A DNA stretch of 64,000 nt from Fodinicola feengrottensis (GTDB lineage: Bacteria; Actinomycetota; Actinomycetes; Mycobacteriales; HKI-0501), in the NCBI RefSeq assembly GCF_010993775.1, contig NZ_WOTO01000021.1:62001-126000 (forward strand), read 5' to 3'. Under the pieces are notes generated by a model, which searched no databases, was not told the DNA's origin, and saw only the letters and a list, made by a program, of their open reading frames with translations. A program made the position numbers and the translations under genes. Below, piece after piece: positions 1 to 9,294 of the stretch; the first letter of the stretch is position 1, and each line of letters begins with the position of its first letter.

Positions 1-63
1 GAAGTGATCGGCGGGCCGACACCCATCGCGGACGCCGTCGCCAGCTACACCGGCAAACCCTGA
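1..63 (+). CDS. C-terminal end of an unidentified protein
   Basis: Only the last 20 codons and the TGA stop are in the window. The visible tail (GGPTPIADAVASYTGKP) resembles the end of a cell-wall-binding repeat 2 unit, which typically closes with a V-G-G...I-x-D-A-V pattern. That similarity is too short to assign a function. The stop lies 29 bases before the next gene on the same strand. Confidence 0.45.
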   Translation, partial: EVIGGPTPIADAVASYTGKP

Positions 64-92
64 ACGCGCGTTGTTTCGCTACATTCGACCGC

Positions 93-1021
93 ATGTCGAC
101 ACCCGCGCCGCCCAGCCGCCGGATCTGGTGGATTGTCGCAGCCGCTGCGATCGTGATGCTCCTGGTCTGCGGCGGTGTCGTCGGCGTCGGTCTTTGGGCG
201 GTGAACAAACGCATCACCGCCGCGCAGATAGGCATCCCGCCGCAGGCCGAGCAGGCCGTGACCACCGCGGCGGATCTGATGAGGCGGCTGTTTTCGTACG
301 ACTACCGCCATCTCGACGCCGACCTCGCCGCCGGACTCGCTGTCACCACCGGACCTTTTCGCCAGCGGTACGCACAAACGATGGCTCAGATCAAGGCAAG
401 CGCACCGGCCCAGCAAATCGTCATCTCAGCATCGGTCGTCCAGAGCGGCGTTATCTCCTCGCGCGCGCCGGCAGCGCAGACCTGCTCATCTACCTGAACC
501 AGAACGCTACGTCCAAAACCACCCCGGGCAACTTTCTGACCCAATCCCGCATCTGGGCGACTTTGTCTTACCAAAAAGGAAAGTGGCTGATCAGTGACCT
601 GACGACAGACGCGTCCAAATGGCACCCGCCTACCGCCGACTGGCCGAACGCGACGAGCCGCGTGCCGTTGGAAGCGATGCGGACCTGCGCCCTTGCCCTG
701 TTGAAGGTCGACTACCTGACGATCGATGCCGACCTGGCCACGGTCTCACATTGCGCCACCAGCGAGTTCGCCGCCGACTACCGGGCGACGGTGGCCCGGG
801 AACGCCCCCAAATCACCCAGAACCAAATCCGGACGACCGTCGCTGTCTCGACGGTCGCCGCCACCTCGTTGGGCGCCACCACCAGCCAGATAATGATCGC
901 GGCGGACACTATGACGACAACGTCCACCAGCTCGCCGGTCAGCCGGAGCAACCGTTTCTCGGCCACCCTTCGACTGGTGTCCGGATCCTGGCTGGTCGCC
1001 AGCGTCAGCACCGTTCCCTAA
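93..1021 (+). CDS. Mce-associated membrane protein with two tandem domains
   Basis: The N-terminus has one membrane helix (about residues 10-35, IVMLLVCGGVVGVGLWAV). It is followed by an Mce-associated NTF2-like unit with the usual features: an AEQAV helix, a YDYRHLDADL segment and a TGPFRQRY segment. A second similar unit follows (about residues 190-305, VDYLTIDADL ... FAADYRATV ... SGSWLVASV), so the domain appears duplicated. Such proteins support mce lipid-import systems or act as exported accessory proteins; no mce genes are in view. The frame breaks once near 460, inside a GC-dinucleotide run, and resumes with RAGSADLLIYLN. The stop overlaps the convergent phospholipase D-like gene by 17 bases. 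Confidence 0.7.
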
Positions 1022-2099
1022 ATGCGGTAGGCCTCGGCGATCGCGCGGCGATGTAGTCAGCGTACGACTGCACCAGCTCCGGAACAGCGATCTGGAGCTG
1101 GTTCTCCGCGTTTTTCTCCGCATTCGCCGAGAAGTTGTAGCTGCCGGTAGCACAGACCTGATCGGTGACCAGGATTTTGTTGTGCATGAAGTCGTGCGGC
1201 CCGGTCGGGCTGTACGGCGTGGAGTGCTTGGGCACGAGGTGCTGGGTCAGCTTCCTCCAGTCCGCGACGACCGCTTGGTCATGCGGGACTTTGGCCCAGT
1301 CCCGAGCGATCGGGTCCATCTGGCCGGCGTCGTAAATGCCGCTGACCGGAACCCCTCGGTCGATCGCGGCGGACAGCGCGGCGAGCACCGAATGGGAGGT
1401 GATGACCATGCTGGCGATCACGATCCGCGACCTCGCGCCCTGAATGAGCGTGCACAACTCAGCGTCCAGCTGCGCACCGCCGCCGGGGGCGAAATTCCAG
1501 CCCACGGTGCCACCGACCGCGTCGGTGCTGCCGCTTTCGTTCTTGCCGGTGTTCTTGATCGCGCCGGTTGACCACAGGTCCTCGAAATCGGCCAGATAAC
1601 CGGCCGCGACCGGCACCGACTCCACCTGCAGGATGTTGTTCTCCTGCAACGTCCAGGCATCGTCGGTGAAGTTCGTCGAGCCGGTCCACACCGCCGCCGA
1701 ATCCCGGATCAGGTATTTGGAATGCATCAGCTGCGGCGCGGCCTTGATCGGCTGGATTTGTACGCTGGTGCCACCGAAATGTTCCTGCACCCAGGAGGCC
1801 GTGCCGGGCGGCGCCGGGTCGGCCGCGAGCAGCGCGAAGTCAGCCGCGGTGCCAGCCTCCGGTTTACCCGCGTCATAACCGATCCGGACCCGCACACCCC
1901 TTTTTGCCGCGTCGGTGAACGCACCGACGACGGTTGCGGCCAACGCGTCGGACAACCGGAAGTCGTAGATCGCGAGTTCCAGCGAAATCTGGGCGGATGC
2001 GATGAAATCGGCGAGCGCCGCGGCGACCGCGGTGGGCTGCCCGGCGGCGCCACCATGGGCGGCGTCGCGAAGGAAAATCGTACCGATGGTCGTACTCAT
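1005..2099 (-). CDS. Phospholipase D-like (HKD) family protein
   Basis: This intact 364-residue protein has two HKD motifs: HSKYLIRD followed by TGSTNFT, and HNKILVTD followed by TGSYNFS. These match the HxKx4D...GSxN signature of the phospholipase D superfamily, in which the two halves form one active site hydrolysing phosphodiester bonds. No signal peptide is evident, so it is probably cytoplasmic. Substrates in this superfamily range from phospholipids to DNA, and nothing here decides between them. It reads leftward and converges with the Mce-associated gene. Two hundred bases of noncoding DNA separate its start from the divergent transporter gene. Confidence 0.85.
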   Translation of the reverse strand: MSTTIGTIFLRDAAHGGAAGQPTAVAAALADFIASAQISLELAIYDFRLSDALAATVVGAFTDAAKRGVRVRIGYDAGKPEAGTAADFALLAADPAPPGTASWVQEHFGGTSVQIQPIKAAPQLMHSKYLIRDSAAVWTGSTNFTDDAWTLQENNILQVESVPVAAGYLADFEDLWSTGAIKNTGKNESGSTDAVGGTVGWNFAPGGGAQLDAELCTLIQGARSRIVIASMVITSHSVLAALSAAIDRGVPVSGIYDAGQMDPIARDWAKVPHDQAVVADWRKLTQHLVPKHSTPYSPTGPHDFMHNKILVTDQVCATGSYNFSANAEKNAENQLQIAVPELVQSYADYIAARSPRPTAFRERC

Positions 2100-2301
2100 A
2101 AGAGGATGGAAGCGCTACCACCAGCAGCCGACAACAAACACAGCGTGAATGTGCCCGTAAGGACGAGTCTTTCCGCCCACCAAACGTAAAAAAATAGCCG
2201 TATTACCGGCAGTCAGCCATTAAAGCCAAGAATATTGCATAAAAGACAAGGTCCGAAAACTTCGGTGCGAGCCGAAACGTCGGTGACCTAGTCTCAGCCT
2301 C

Positions 2302-3222
2302 ATGATCACCCACCCGCGGCTGAGCACCGCCGCCCCGCTGGCGGCGGCCGGAATCACCGTCTTGCTCTGGGCGTCCGCGTTCGTCGGCATTCGCGGCATC
2401 GGCGGCACCTTCTCGGCCGGCCCGCTGGCCCCCGGGAGGAGGCTGCTCATCGGCACCCTCGTGCTCGGCGTTCTGTTGCTGCGGCGTGGTTTCGTCCGGC
2501 CCAGCAGGCGTACGCTGCTGCTCATTCTGTTGTCTGGTTTGCTGTGGTTCGGCCTCTACAACGTGGCCCTCAACGCGGCCGAGCGGCACCTGGACGCCGG
2601 TACGGCCGCGATGCTCGTCAATGTCGGTCCGGTGGTGCTCGCGATCCTGGCTGGGACATTCCTCAAAGAGGGGTTTCCGCCGCGGCTGCTGATCGGCAGC
2701 GGAATCGCGGTCTGCGGCGCGCTGGTGATCGGCACCAGCACAGCCGGCGGCCGGCACGGCGACCTGCTCGGCGTCGGTCTCTGCCTGGTCGCCGCGGTGG
2801 CGTACGCCGTCGGCGTGACCGCGCAGAAACCGGCACTCAAGGAGCTCCCGGCACTGCAGGTCACCTGGATGGGCTGCGCGATCGGCATGGTCGGCTGCCT
2901 GCCGTTCGCGCCGCAACTGTGGACCGAGACCGCGCACGCGTCCGTTGGCGCCATCGCCGGGCTGGTCTATCTCGGGGTCTTCCCGACCGCCGTCGCCTTC
3001 ACCACCTGGGCGTACGCGCTGGCTCGTACGGACGCCGGCAAACTCGGCGCCACCACGTATCTGGTGCCGCTAGTGGCTGCCCTGTTGTCCTGGGCGGTGC
3101 TCAGCGAGGTGCCGGCGCCGCTCGCGCTCGCCGGTGGAGCGCTCTGCCTCACCGGCGTCGCCGTCACTCGGCTGCGCAAGCGACCCGCGCCGGTGCCGAT
3201 CCTCGCGAAAGAACCCGGTTGA
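2302..3222 (+). CDS. EamA-family (drug/metabolite transporter) permease
   Basis: This 306-residue hydrophobic protein has about ten membrane segments arranged as two EamA repeats (roughly residues 12-140 and 155-290). Characteristic segments include LLWASAFVGIRGI at the start and LVPLVAALLSWAVLSEVPA near the end, typical of the RhaT/YdcZ-like DMT superfamily. Members export amino acids, metabolites or toxic compounds across the inner membrane; the substrate cannot be read from sequence. The gene is intact, uses ATG and stands alone, 13 bases or more from the next gene. Confidence 0.88.
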   Translation: MITHPRLSTAAPLAAAGITVLLWASAFVGIRGIGGTFSAGPLAPGRRLLIGTLVLGVLLLRRGFVRPSRRTLLLILLSGLLWFGLYNVALNAAERHLDAGTAAMLVNVGPVVLAILAGTFLKEGFPPRLLIGSGIAVCGALVIGTSTAGGRHGDLLGVGLCLVAAVAYAVGVTAQKPALKELPALQVTWMGCAIGMVGCLPFAPQLWTETAHASVGAIAGLVYLGVFPTAVAFTTWAYALARTDAGKLGATTYLVPLVAALLSWAVLSEVPAPLALAGGALCLTGVAVTRLRKRPAPVPILAKEPG

Positions 3223-3271
3223 CCGGCCTGTCTGATTGACGGCTGGGCACCGGACAGGGCTCCATACAGAG

Positions 3272-4147
3272 GTGGATGTCGACGGCACCATCGACGAGCT
3301 TTACGCGCTGCCCCGCGAGGACTTCATCGCGGCCCGCGCCGCGAAGGTCAAACAGGCCCGCACCCAGGGCGACGAGCTGGGCGCCAAACGGCTCAGCCGG
3401 CTGCGCAAGCCATCGGTCGCGGCCTGGCTGGCCAACCAGCTGGCTCGCGAGCATCCGGCCGAGATCGGCGAGCTGCTGGAGCTCGGCGGGCACCTGCGCC
3501 GGGCGCACGCCCGGTTGGACGGCCGGCAGCTGCAGCAGCTGTCCAAGGACCGCCAGCGGCAGGTCCAGGGCCTGCGCAAACTCGGCCAGGCCCTGGCGGG
3601 TACGAGCGGGCAGCCGGCCAGCGAGGCGACGCTGCGCCAACTCGAAGAGAGCCTGGTCGCCGCGCTGGCCGATCCGGAGGCGGCTGAGGCTCTGCGCGCC
3701 GGCCGGTTGGAGTCGGCCGGCGCCGGCCAAACCGAATGGCCGGCCTCGTTGGTAGCTCTCGCCCCGCTCGCCGCCGAAAAAGCGCCGGCCACTGAGAAAC
3801 CGCCGACCACCTTGCGGCCGGCCGCTGAGCGGCGCAAGCCCGCGGACGGCCCCTCTCAGCAGCAGCGCGAACGGCTTGCCACGGCCCAAAAAGCGGCCGA
3901 ACACGCGAGCACCGCGGTGGATGTGGCCCGGATCGCGGCCGACGAGGCCGTCCAAGGCGCCGAGGAAGCCGCCGCGGACGTCGACCGGCTTCGTCAGGAG
4001 TTGCAGGCCGCGCGGGAGGCGCAGGCCCAGGCCGCACAGGACGCCGACACCGCTCGCCGCTCACTGCGACAGGCCGAGCGCGCCGATCAGGCCGCCGACC
4101 GGGAGCTGCGGGCAGCTGAGCTGGCCGTCCGGGCCAGCGGCGGCTGA
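3272..4147 (+). CDS. Coiled-coil alanine/arginine-rich protein, actinobacterial conserved type
   Basis: The protein has about 290 residues. It begins with a conserved-looking segment (TIDELYALPREDF, then LSRLRKPSVAAWLANQLAREHP) and ends with a long Ala/Gln/Arg-rich coiled coil (about residues 195-280). No enzymatic motif is visible. GTG at 3272 fits the start of the conserved N-terminal segment better than the upstream TTG at 3236. It lies directly upstream (6 bases) of the LigD-like gene, so the two are probably co-transcribed and a DNA-repair-linked role is possible, but that is inference from position. Confidence 0.6.
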   Translation: MDVDGTIDELYALPREDFIAARAAKVKQARTQGDELGAKRLSRLRKPSVAAWLANQLAREHPAEIGELLELGGHLRRAHARLDGRQLQQLSKDRQRQVQGLRKLGQALAGTSGQPASEATLRQLEESLVAALADPEAAEALRAGRLESAGAGQTEWPASLVALAPLAAEKAPATEKPPTTLRPAAERRKPADGPSQQQRERLATAQKAAEHASTAVDVARIAADEAVQGAEEAAADVDRLRQELQAAREAQAQAAQDADTARRSLRQAERADQAADRELRAAELAVRASGG

Positions 4148-4152
4148 TCGTG

Positions 4153-5240
4153 ATGCCAGCGCGCAAACTTGACGAATACCGCCGAAAACGCGACCCCGCC
4201 CGTACGCCCGAACCGATCCCGGCGAACGACAAAGCGCTGCCCAGCGGCAACGACGACACCTTCGTGATCCAGGAACACCACGCCCGCCGGCTGCACTGGG
4301 ACGTACGCCTGGAGCGCGGTGGCGTGCTGGTCTGCTGGGCCGTGCCGCGCGGTCTGCCGGCCGAACCGGGCAGCATCCGACTGGCCGTGCACACCGAGGA
4401 CCATCCGCTGGAATACGCCACGTTTTCTTTCTGGCGATATCCCGCATGGCGAATACGGCGGCGGGCGGATGTTCATCTGGGACCGCGGCACGTACGAGAC
4501 AGTGAAGTGGAGCCCAACCGAGGTTTCGGTGGTGCTGCACGGAGAAAAGGGTGGACGGCCGGTACGTCTTCTTCACCGGCGGGAAAAGTCGGGACACCAA
4601 GGACTGGATGGTCCGCCGGTCCGACCCGCCCCGGCGGGCTGGCTGGGAGCCGCTGCCGGAGACCCACACCGCGATGCGGGCCACCCGCGGCCAGTTGCCC
4701 GCCGATCCGGACCACTGGGCGTACGAGTTCGGCTGGGACGGCCTGCGGGCGCTCGGCCGGGTCACCGGCGGCCGGTTGGACCTGTTCTCCGAGACCGGTG
4801 AGACGATCCCGGGTTTTCCGGACGTACGAGCGAAAAGCGAGTGGATGGGCAGCACCGAGGGGTGGCTGGACGGCGAGCTGGTGGCGCTGGTCGGCGGCCG
4901 GCCGGACCGGGCGGCGCTGGATCGCCGGCTGGAGGTCACCGACGAGCGGCGGGCCCGGCAGTTCGCCAAGGACCTGCCAGTCACGTACCTGGTCTACGAC
5001 CTCCTGCACCTGGACGGGAAGTCGACCCTGAAGCTGCCGTACGAGCGGCGGCGGGAGCTGTTGGAAGCGCTGCCGATCGGCAAGGCCGGCTGGCAACTGG
5101 CGCCGAGTTTCCCGGCCGCCGCCGAGCCGGTGCTGACCGCGGCCCGCGAACAGCGGATGCCCGGCGTTGTCGCCAAACGCCTGGACTCCCCGTACAACCC
5201 CGGCCAACGCACCCGCAAGTGGATCGAAGTCCACCTTTGA
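4153..5240 (+). CDS. LigD-like protein: 3'-phosphoesterase domain plus degenerate ATP-dependent ligase domain
   Basis: The N-terminal third is a LigD-type 3'-phosphoesterase: FVIQEHHARRLHWDVRLE, GVLVCWAVPRGLP and IPHGEYGGGRMFIWDRGTYE match the family's catalytic segments. The rest resembles the adenylation domain of LigD-type DNA ligases (YLVYDLLHLDGKS, GVVAKRLDSPYNPG). The nucleotidyl-transfer motif K-x-D-G reads G-W-D-G here (EFGWDGLRAL), so the attacking lysine is missing; motif IV has P for E, and no OB-fold domain follows. The ligase half is therefore probably inactive, leaving an end-processing role. Frame breaks occur near 4425 and 4545; all key segments are present across the three frames. 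Confidence 0.75.
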
Positions 5241-5319
5241 GCGTCGAATGCGCGGGATCTGTTTCGATGTCTCCCACGAGAGGCGCCCGTGACGAGGTGC
5301 CGGCACCGAAAGGCGAAGC

Positions 5320-5710
5320 ATGAAATACATGCTGCTGATCTACAGCAACCCGGCGACCTGGGCACACCCGATGTTCCTGCACCAGGACGAGGAGCTGACC
5401 GAACGCGACCGGGCGAGCCGACTGGCGGGCTTTCGAAGCGCTCCTGGAAGACATCCACAGCTCCGGCGAGCTGATCGACTCGGCCGCGCTCGCCGACCCG
5501 AGCACCAGCCGGATCGTACGATTGAAGGACGGCGTCGAGGAAGCCACCGACGGCCCGTTCGCGGAGGCGAAGGAACAGCTCGCCGGCTATTTCGTGATCG
5601 ACTGTGAGAACGTCGAGCGAGCCACCGAGGTGGCGGCGCGTTTCCCGGACGCGAAGTTCGCCGGGGTGGAGGTCAGGCCGATCATGGAGCCATGCGGCAT
5701 GGAGATGTGA
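5320..5710 (+). CDS. YCII-related DGPF-domain protein
   Basis: This is a small protein of about 130 residues starting MKYMLLIYSNPA. It carries the family's namesake motif DGPFAEAKEQLAGYFVIDC and the ending VEVRPIME. DGPF proteins are small alpha/beta dimers genetically linked to ECF42 sigma factors, and this one overlaps the sigma gene by 4 bases. Its molecular role (partner or regulator of the sigma factor, or enzyme) is not settled for the family. The frame breaks near 5430 in the run before FEALLEDIHSSGELID and resumes cleanly. Confidence 0.8.
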
Positions 5711-6990
5711 CCCAGGAGCGTCGGATCGAGGACCTGCTGCGCGAGTTGGCGCCGCAGGTCCTTGGCGCGCTGATCCGCCGGTACGGCCAGTTCGACGCCT
5801 GCGAGGACGCCGTCCAGGAGGCGTTGCTCGCCGGCGCGACGCAGTGGGCCGAGAAAGGCGTCCCGGAGAGCCCGCGGGGCTGGCTGATCACCGTCGCGGC
5901 CCGCCGGATGACCGACCAGATCCGCAGCGAGACGGCCCGGCAGCGGCGCGAACTGACGGTCGCCGCGATGGCGCCGACCCAGGACCTGCTCGCGCCGGCT
6001 TCGGACGACAAGCCGGCCAACGATCGCGACGACACTCTTACCCTGCTGTTTCTGTGCTGCCATCCGGCCTTGTCGCCGGCCTCGCAGGTCGCGCTGACCC
6101 TGCGCGCGGTCGGCGGCCTGACCACCGGCGAGATCGCGAGTGCGTTCCTGGTGCCGGAGTCGACCATGGGCCAGCGGATCAGCCGCGCCAAACAGAAGAT
6201 CAAGGCCGCCGGCGCCCGTTTCCAGCTGCCGCCGGCCGCCGAGCGCACCGAGCGGCAACGAGTCGTCCTGCACGTTCTCTACCTGATTTTCAACGAGGGC
6301 TACACGGCGAGCTCAGGCAAAGACCTGCACCGCACCGAACTCACCGCGGAGGCCATCCGGCTGGCCCGGGCCGTACGGGTGCTGCTGCCGGCGGACGGCG
6401 AGGTCAGCGGCCTGCTCGCGCTGATGCTGCTCACCGATGCCCGGCGGCCGGCCCGGACCCGCCCGGACGGCACCCTGGTCCCGCTGGCCGAGCAGGACCG
6501 CGGGCGCTGGAATGCCGACGCCATCAAGGAAGGCGTCGACCTGCTGACCCGTACGCTCACCGCCGCGCCCCTCGGGCCGTACCAGCTGCAGGCCGCCATC
6601 GCGGCCGTCCACGACGAGGCCGGCACCGCGCAGGACACCGACTGGCCACAGATCGTCGCTCTCTACCAACTGCTCGAACGCGTCGCGCCGAACCCCATGG
6701 TCACGCTCAACCACGCTGTCGCGGTCGCGATGGTGCACGGCCCGCGGGCCGGCCTCGCCCTGCTGGAGCCGCTGGACGGCGACACCCGGCTCACCGAACA
6801 CCACCGCCTCGACGCCGTACGAGCGCACCTGTACGAGATGGCCGGCGACCACATCGAGGCCCTGCGGCTCTACCAGCAGGCCGCGCGACGCACGACCAGC
6901 ATCCCCGAACAGCTCTACCTCGAAGGCAGGGCCGCTCGGTTGGCCCCGACCACCGGTGACCTGCGCCATACCGGCGAGATTGGTGTTTGA
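5707..6990 (+). CDS. ECF42-type RNA polymerase sigma factor with C-terminal TPR-like extension
   Basis: The protein has about 427 residues. The N-terminal part contains sigma region 2 (DACEDAVQEALLAGATQW, GWLITVAARRMTDQIR) and region 4 (TLRAVGGLTTGEIASAFLVP, GQRISRAKQKIK). The long C-terminal part (residues 180-425) is the helical TPR-like extension found in ECF42 sigma factors (LNHAVAVAMVHGPRAGLALL). GTG at 5707 overlaps the DGPF stop as GTGA; ATG at 5692 is an alternative. ECF42 factors lack a classical anti-sigma factor, and the extension together with the DGPF protein is thought to contribute to control. The reading frame is intact. Confidence 0.85.
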   Translation: MTQERRIEDLLRELAPQVLGALIRRYGQFDACEDAVQEALLAGATQWAEKGVPESPRGWLITVAARRMTDQIRSETARQRRELTVAAMAPTQDLLAPASDDKPANDRDDTLTLLFLCCHPALSPASQVALTLRAVGGLTTGEIASAFLVPESTMGQRISRAKQKIKAAGARFQLPPAAERTERQRVVLHVLYLIFNEGYTASSGKDLHRTELTAEAIRLARAVRVLLPADGEVSGLLALMLLTDARRPARTRPDGTLVPLAEQDRGRWNADAIKEGVDLLTRTLTAAPLGPYQLQAAIAAVHDEAGTAQDTDWPQIVALYQLLERVAPNPMVTLNHAVAVAMVHGPRAGLALLEPLDGDTRLTEHHRLDAVRAHLYEMAGDHIEALRLYQQAARRTTSIPEQLYLEGRAARLAPTTGDLRHTGEIGV

Positions 6991-7017
6991 CTTTGAGCGC
7001 ACTCACAGTTCTAGGGT
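6987..7017 (+). promoter_or_regulatory. MerR-type promoter with 19-bp spacer and dyad
   Basis: TTGACT (6987-6992) and TAGGGT (7012-7017) are separated by 19 bases, the over-long spacer typical of MerR-controlled promoters. The spacer contains an imperfect dyad, TTTGAG-CGCA-CTCACA, as expected for binding by a dimeric MerR protein. The expected transcription start falls within a base or two of the GTG at 7025, so the message is probably leaderless. The arrangement implies that the regulator controls its own gene and the aldo/keto reductase downstream. Confidence 0.6.
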
Positions 7018-7024
7018 CGTACCC

Positions 7025-7495
7025 GTGACCACGACAGAGCTCCTGAACACGATGATCGACCGGGCCAGCAACGACGGTCTTCCCGACCTCGCCGAGATCC
7101 TCGCGTGCACCCTCAACCTGGACGACGCGCCGGAACTCCCGCTGGCGGTCGGACAGGTGGCTGAGCTGCTCAACATGTCGAGCCACACCCTGCGCTACTA
7201 CGAACGGATCGGTCTGGTCACCGTCGACCGCACCAGCTCCGGGCACCGGCAATATGACCTGGAGGCCATCGGCCGGGTCCTTTTCATCACCCGCCTGCGC
7301 CTGTCCGGCATGTCCATAAGTGACATCACGGACTACATCGCACTGGTCGAGACGGGCGACTCCACCGTTGACGAGCGGTTGGCGTTGCTCTGTCGGCACC
7401 GCGACAAGATCCGCCGCCAGCTGGAGGAACTGAAGTTCACCATGGCCGTGATCGACTACAAGATCACCGTGTACGGCGGCACCCGCTCCGACTGA
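7025..7495 (+). CDS. MerR-family transcriptional regulator
   Basis: This 156-residue protein has the MerR winged-helix segment LAVGQVAELLNMSSHTLRYYERIGL at residues 40-65 (key residues V-A-x-L, T-L-R-Y-Y-E) and the wing SSGHRQYDLEAIGRV. A coiled-coil dimerisation helix follows (HRDKIRRQLEELKFTMAVID). There is no cluster of C-terminal cysteines, so a metal sensor is unlikely; it fits the MerR group commonly placed beside aldo/keto reductases and responding to small organic or redox signals. About 40 residues precede the DNA-binding domain. GTG 7025 sits exactly at the predicted transcription start. Confidence 0.88.
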   Translation: MTTTELLNTMIDRASNDGLPDLAEILACTLNLDDAPELPLAVGQVAELLNMSSHTLRYYERIGLVTVDRTSSGHRQYDLEAIGRVLFITRLRLSGMSISDITDYIALVETGDSTVDERLALLCRHRDKIRRQLEELKFTMAVIDYKITVYGGTRSD

Positions 7496-7540
7496 CACCT
7501 CTCACCAAGACTCACTCACCGCTCCAAGGAAGGCTTTGCC

Positions 7541-8524
7541 ATGCCAGAAAACACCCGGAACCTGCGCGATCTCCAGGTCTCCCCCCTCGGCCTCGGTTGC
7601 ATGGGGATGAGCTTCGCGTACGGGCCCGGCGACCGGAACGAGTCGCTGGCGACCCTGAACCAGGCCATCGATGACGGTGTCACGTTGCTCGACACCGCCG
7701 ACATGTACGGCAACGGCGAGAACGAACGGCTGCTCGCGGAGGTGCTGCGTACTCGCCGTGACGAGGTCAGGATCGCCACCAAGTTCGGCATCGTCATGGA
7801 CGAGAACGGCCAGGTCACCGGCATCGACGCCAGCCCGGCGTACGCGGCTCGTTCGGTCGACGCCTCGCTGCGCCGGCTCGGCGTCGACACGATCGACCTT
7901 TACTACCTGCACCGCGTCGACTCGGTCACCCCGATCGAGGAGACCGTCGCCGCGATGGCCGAGATGGTACGGGCCGGCAAGGTCCGTCACCTCGGCCTGT
8001 CCGAGGCCTCGGCGACCACGCTGCGCAGGGCGAACGCGGTGCACCCGATCAGCGCCGTACAGACCGAGTGGTCGATCTTCAGCCGAGACATCGAGGCCGA
8101 GGTGCTGCCGGCGGCCCGTGAGCTCGGCATCGGCGTGGTGCCCTACAGCCCGCTCGGCCGGGGCCTGCTGACCGGCGCGGCGGCGGCCGCCCATGACCTC
8201 GCCGACGACGACTTCCGCCGTACGCTGCCCCGCTGGGACGCGGCGAACCTGGATGCCAACCTCGCGCTCGTGCAGCGGATCCGGGCCATCGCGGACCAGG
8301 TCGGCGGCACGCCTGGTCAGGTCGCACTGGGCTGGCTGCTCGCCCAGGGCACCGACGTGGTGCCGATCCCGGGCACCAAGCGTCGCTCGTACCTGACCGA
8401 GAATCTCGGCGCCGTGGACATCGCGCTGAGTGCCGAGCAGCTGGCCGAGCTCTCCAGCCTCACCCCGGCCGGCGACCGCTACCGCGACATGGGCCGGGTC
8501 AAGGGCGAATCCGTCTCGGCCTGA
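7541..8524 (+). CDS. Aldo/keto reductase
   Basis: This intact 327-residue NADPH-dependent oxidoreductase has a TIM-barrel fold. The catalytic tetrad is visible: Asp in LLDTADMYG, Tyr in the same segment, Lys in IATKFG and His in [23 protein letters not shown] near the C-terminus is the usual NADPH-binding segment. The best match is the group of AKRs with a GLGCMGMS N-terminus. It lies 45 bases downstream of the MerR gene and is probably its regulatory target, reducing an aldehyde or ketone. A strong hairpin follows the stop. Confidence 0.92.
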   Translation: MPENTRNLRDLQVSPLGLGCMGMSFAYGPGDRNESLATLNQAIDDGVTLLDTADMYGNGENERLLAEVLRTRRDEVRIATKFGIVMDENGQVTGIDASPAYAARSVDASLRRLGVDTIDLYYLHRVDSVTPIEETVAAMAEMVRAGKVRHLGLSEASATTLRRANAVHPISAVQTEWSIFSRDIEAEVLPAARELGIGVVPYSPLGRGLLTGAAAAAHDLADDDFRRTLPRWDAANLDANLALVQRIRAIADQVGGTPGQVALGWLLAQGTDVVPIPGTKRRSYLTENLGAVDIALSAEQLAELSSLTPAGDRYRDMGRVKGESVSA

Positions 8525-8532
8525 TCCACCGG

Positions 8533-8560
8533 CGAACCGTCGAGCGCGCTCGACGGTTCG
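8533..8560 (+). terminator. Perfect 14-bp inverted repeat, probable terminator
   Basis: CGAACCGTCGAGCG is followed immediately by its exact reverse complement, giving a 28-base perfect palindrome 9 bases after the aldo/keto reductase stop. There is no T-run, as is common for actinobacterial terminators. It probably ends the MerR/reductase transcript. Confidence 0.65.
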
Positions 8561-8599
8561 CTGCGTACATATGTTCGAGAGATCGGGTACGCTCGGACC

Positions 8600-9213
8600 G
8601 TGCTGCAGACGAGCCTTTTCGATGACATCGGGGTCGGGCTGGGATCGCTGGACCGGATCAGGCGCACCGAGCTGACCCGAGGCGCCTGGGTGGACGTGCT
8701 GCCCGGCTGGCTGACCGGCGCGGACGAGCTGTTCTCGCGGCTCGCCGCCGAAGTGCCCTGGCAGGCCGAGCGCCGCCGGATGTATGACCGGGTGGTCGAC
8801 GTGCCGCGGCTGCTCTGCTTCTACGACGAGCCGGCGCCCCTGCCCGACCCGGTGCTGGCCGCCGCCAGGTCCGCGCTCAGCCGGCACTACGCCGACGAGT
8901 TGGGCGAGCCGTTCCGACGGCCGGGCTCTGTTACTACCGAGACGGCAAGGACAGCGTGGCCTGGCACGGCGACACCATCGGCCGCGGCCGTACGCAGGAC
9001 ACCATGGTCGCCATCGTCTCGGTCGGCGCGCCGCGGACCCTGGCTCTACGGCCGAAAGGCGGCGGGGGCATCGTTCGGCACGCCCTTGGGCACGGTGACC
9101 TTATTACTATGGGCGGCTCCTGCCAGCGGAGCTGGGAGCACGCCATCCCGAAAACCGCGCAGCCGGTCGGGCCGCGCATCAGCATTCAGTTCCGCCCGCG
9201 TGGAGTCCGCTGA
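8600..9213 (+). CDS. AlkB-like 2-oxoglutarate/Fe(II)-dependent dioxygenase
   Basis: The protein of about 204 residues begins LQTSLFDDIGVGLGSLDRI from GTG. It carries the H-x-D iron-binding motif (WHGDTIGRG), the second histidine in SWEHAIPK and the 2-oxoglutarate-binding arginines in RISIQFRPRGVR. AlkB-family enzymes directly demethylate alkylated DNA or RNA bases. The frame breaks near 8925, between GEPFR and the DGKDSVAWHGD segment, and all catalytic residues lie after the break in one frame. Confidence 0.82.
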
Positions 9214-9294
9214 GGCTCCCATCATGTGGACCGCTTCGGCCACGATTCCCACCTGGTGGACCATGTGCAGGCGGACGTGGGACACCCGCTCTCC

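Noticed and set aside
2203..2937. A 244-codon minus-strand ORF opposite the EamA transporter
   Set aside because: It is Gln/Arg/Gly-rich low-complexity sequence lying entirely opposite a well-supported membrane protein gene.
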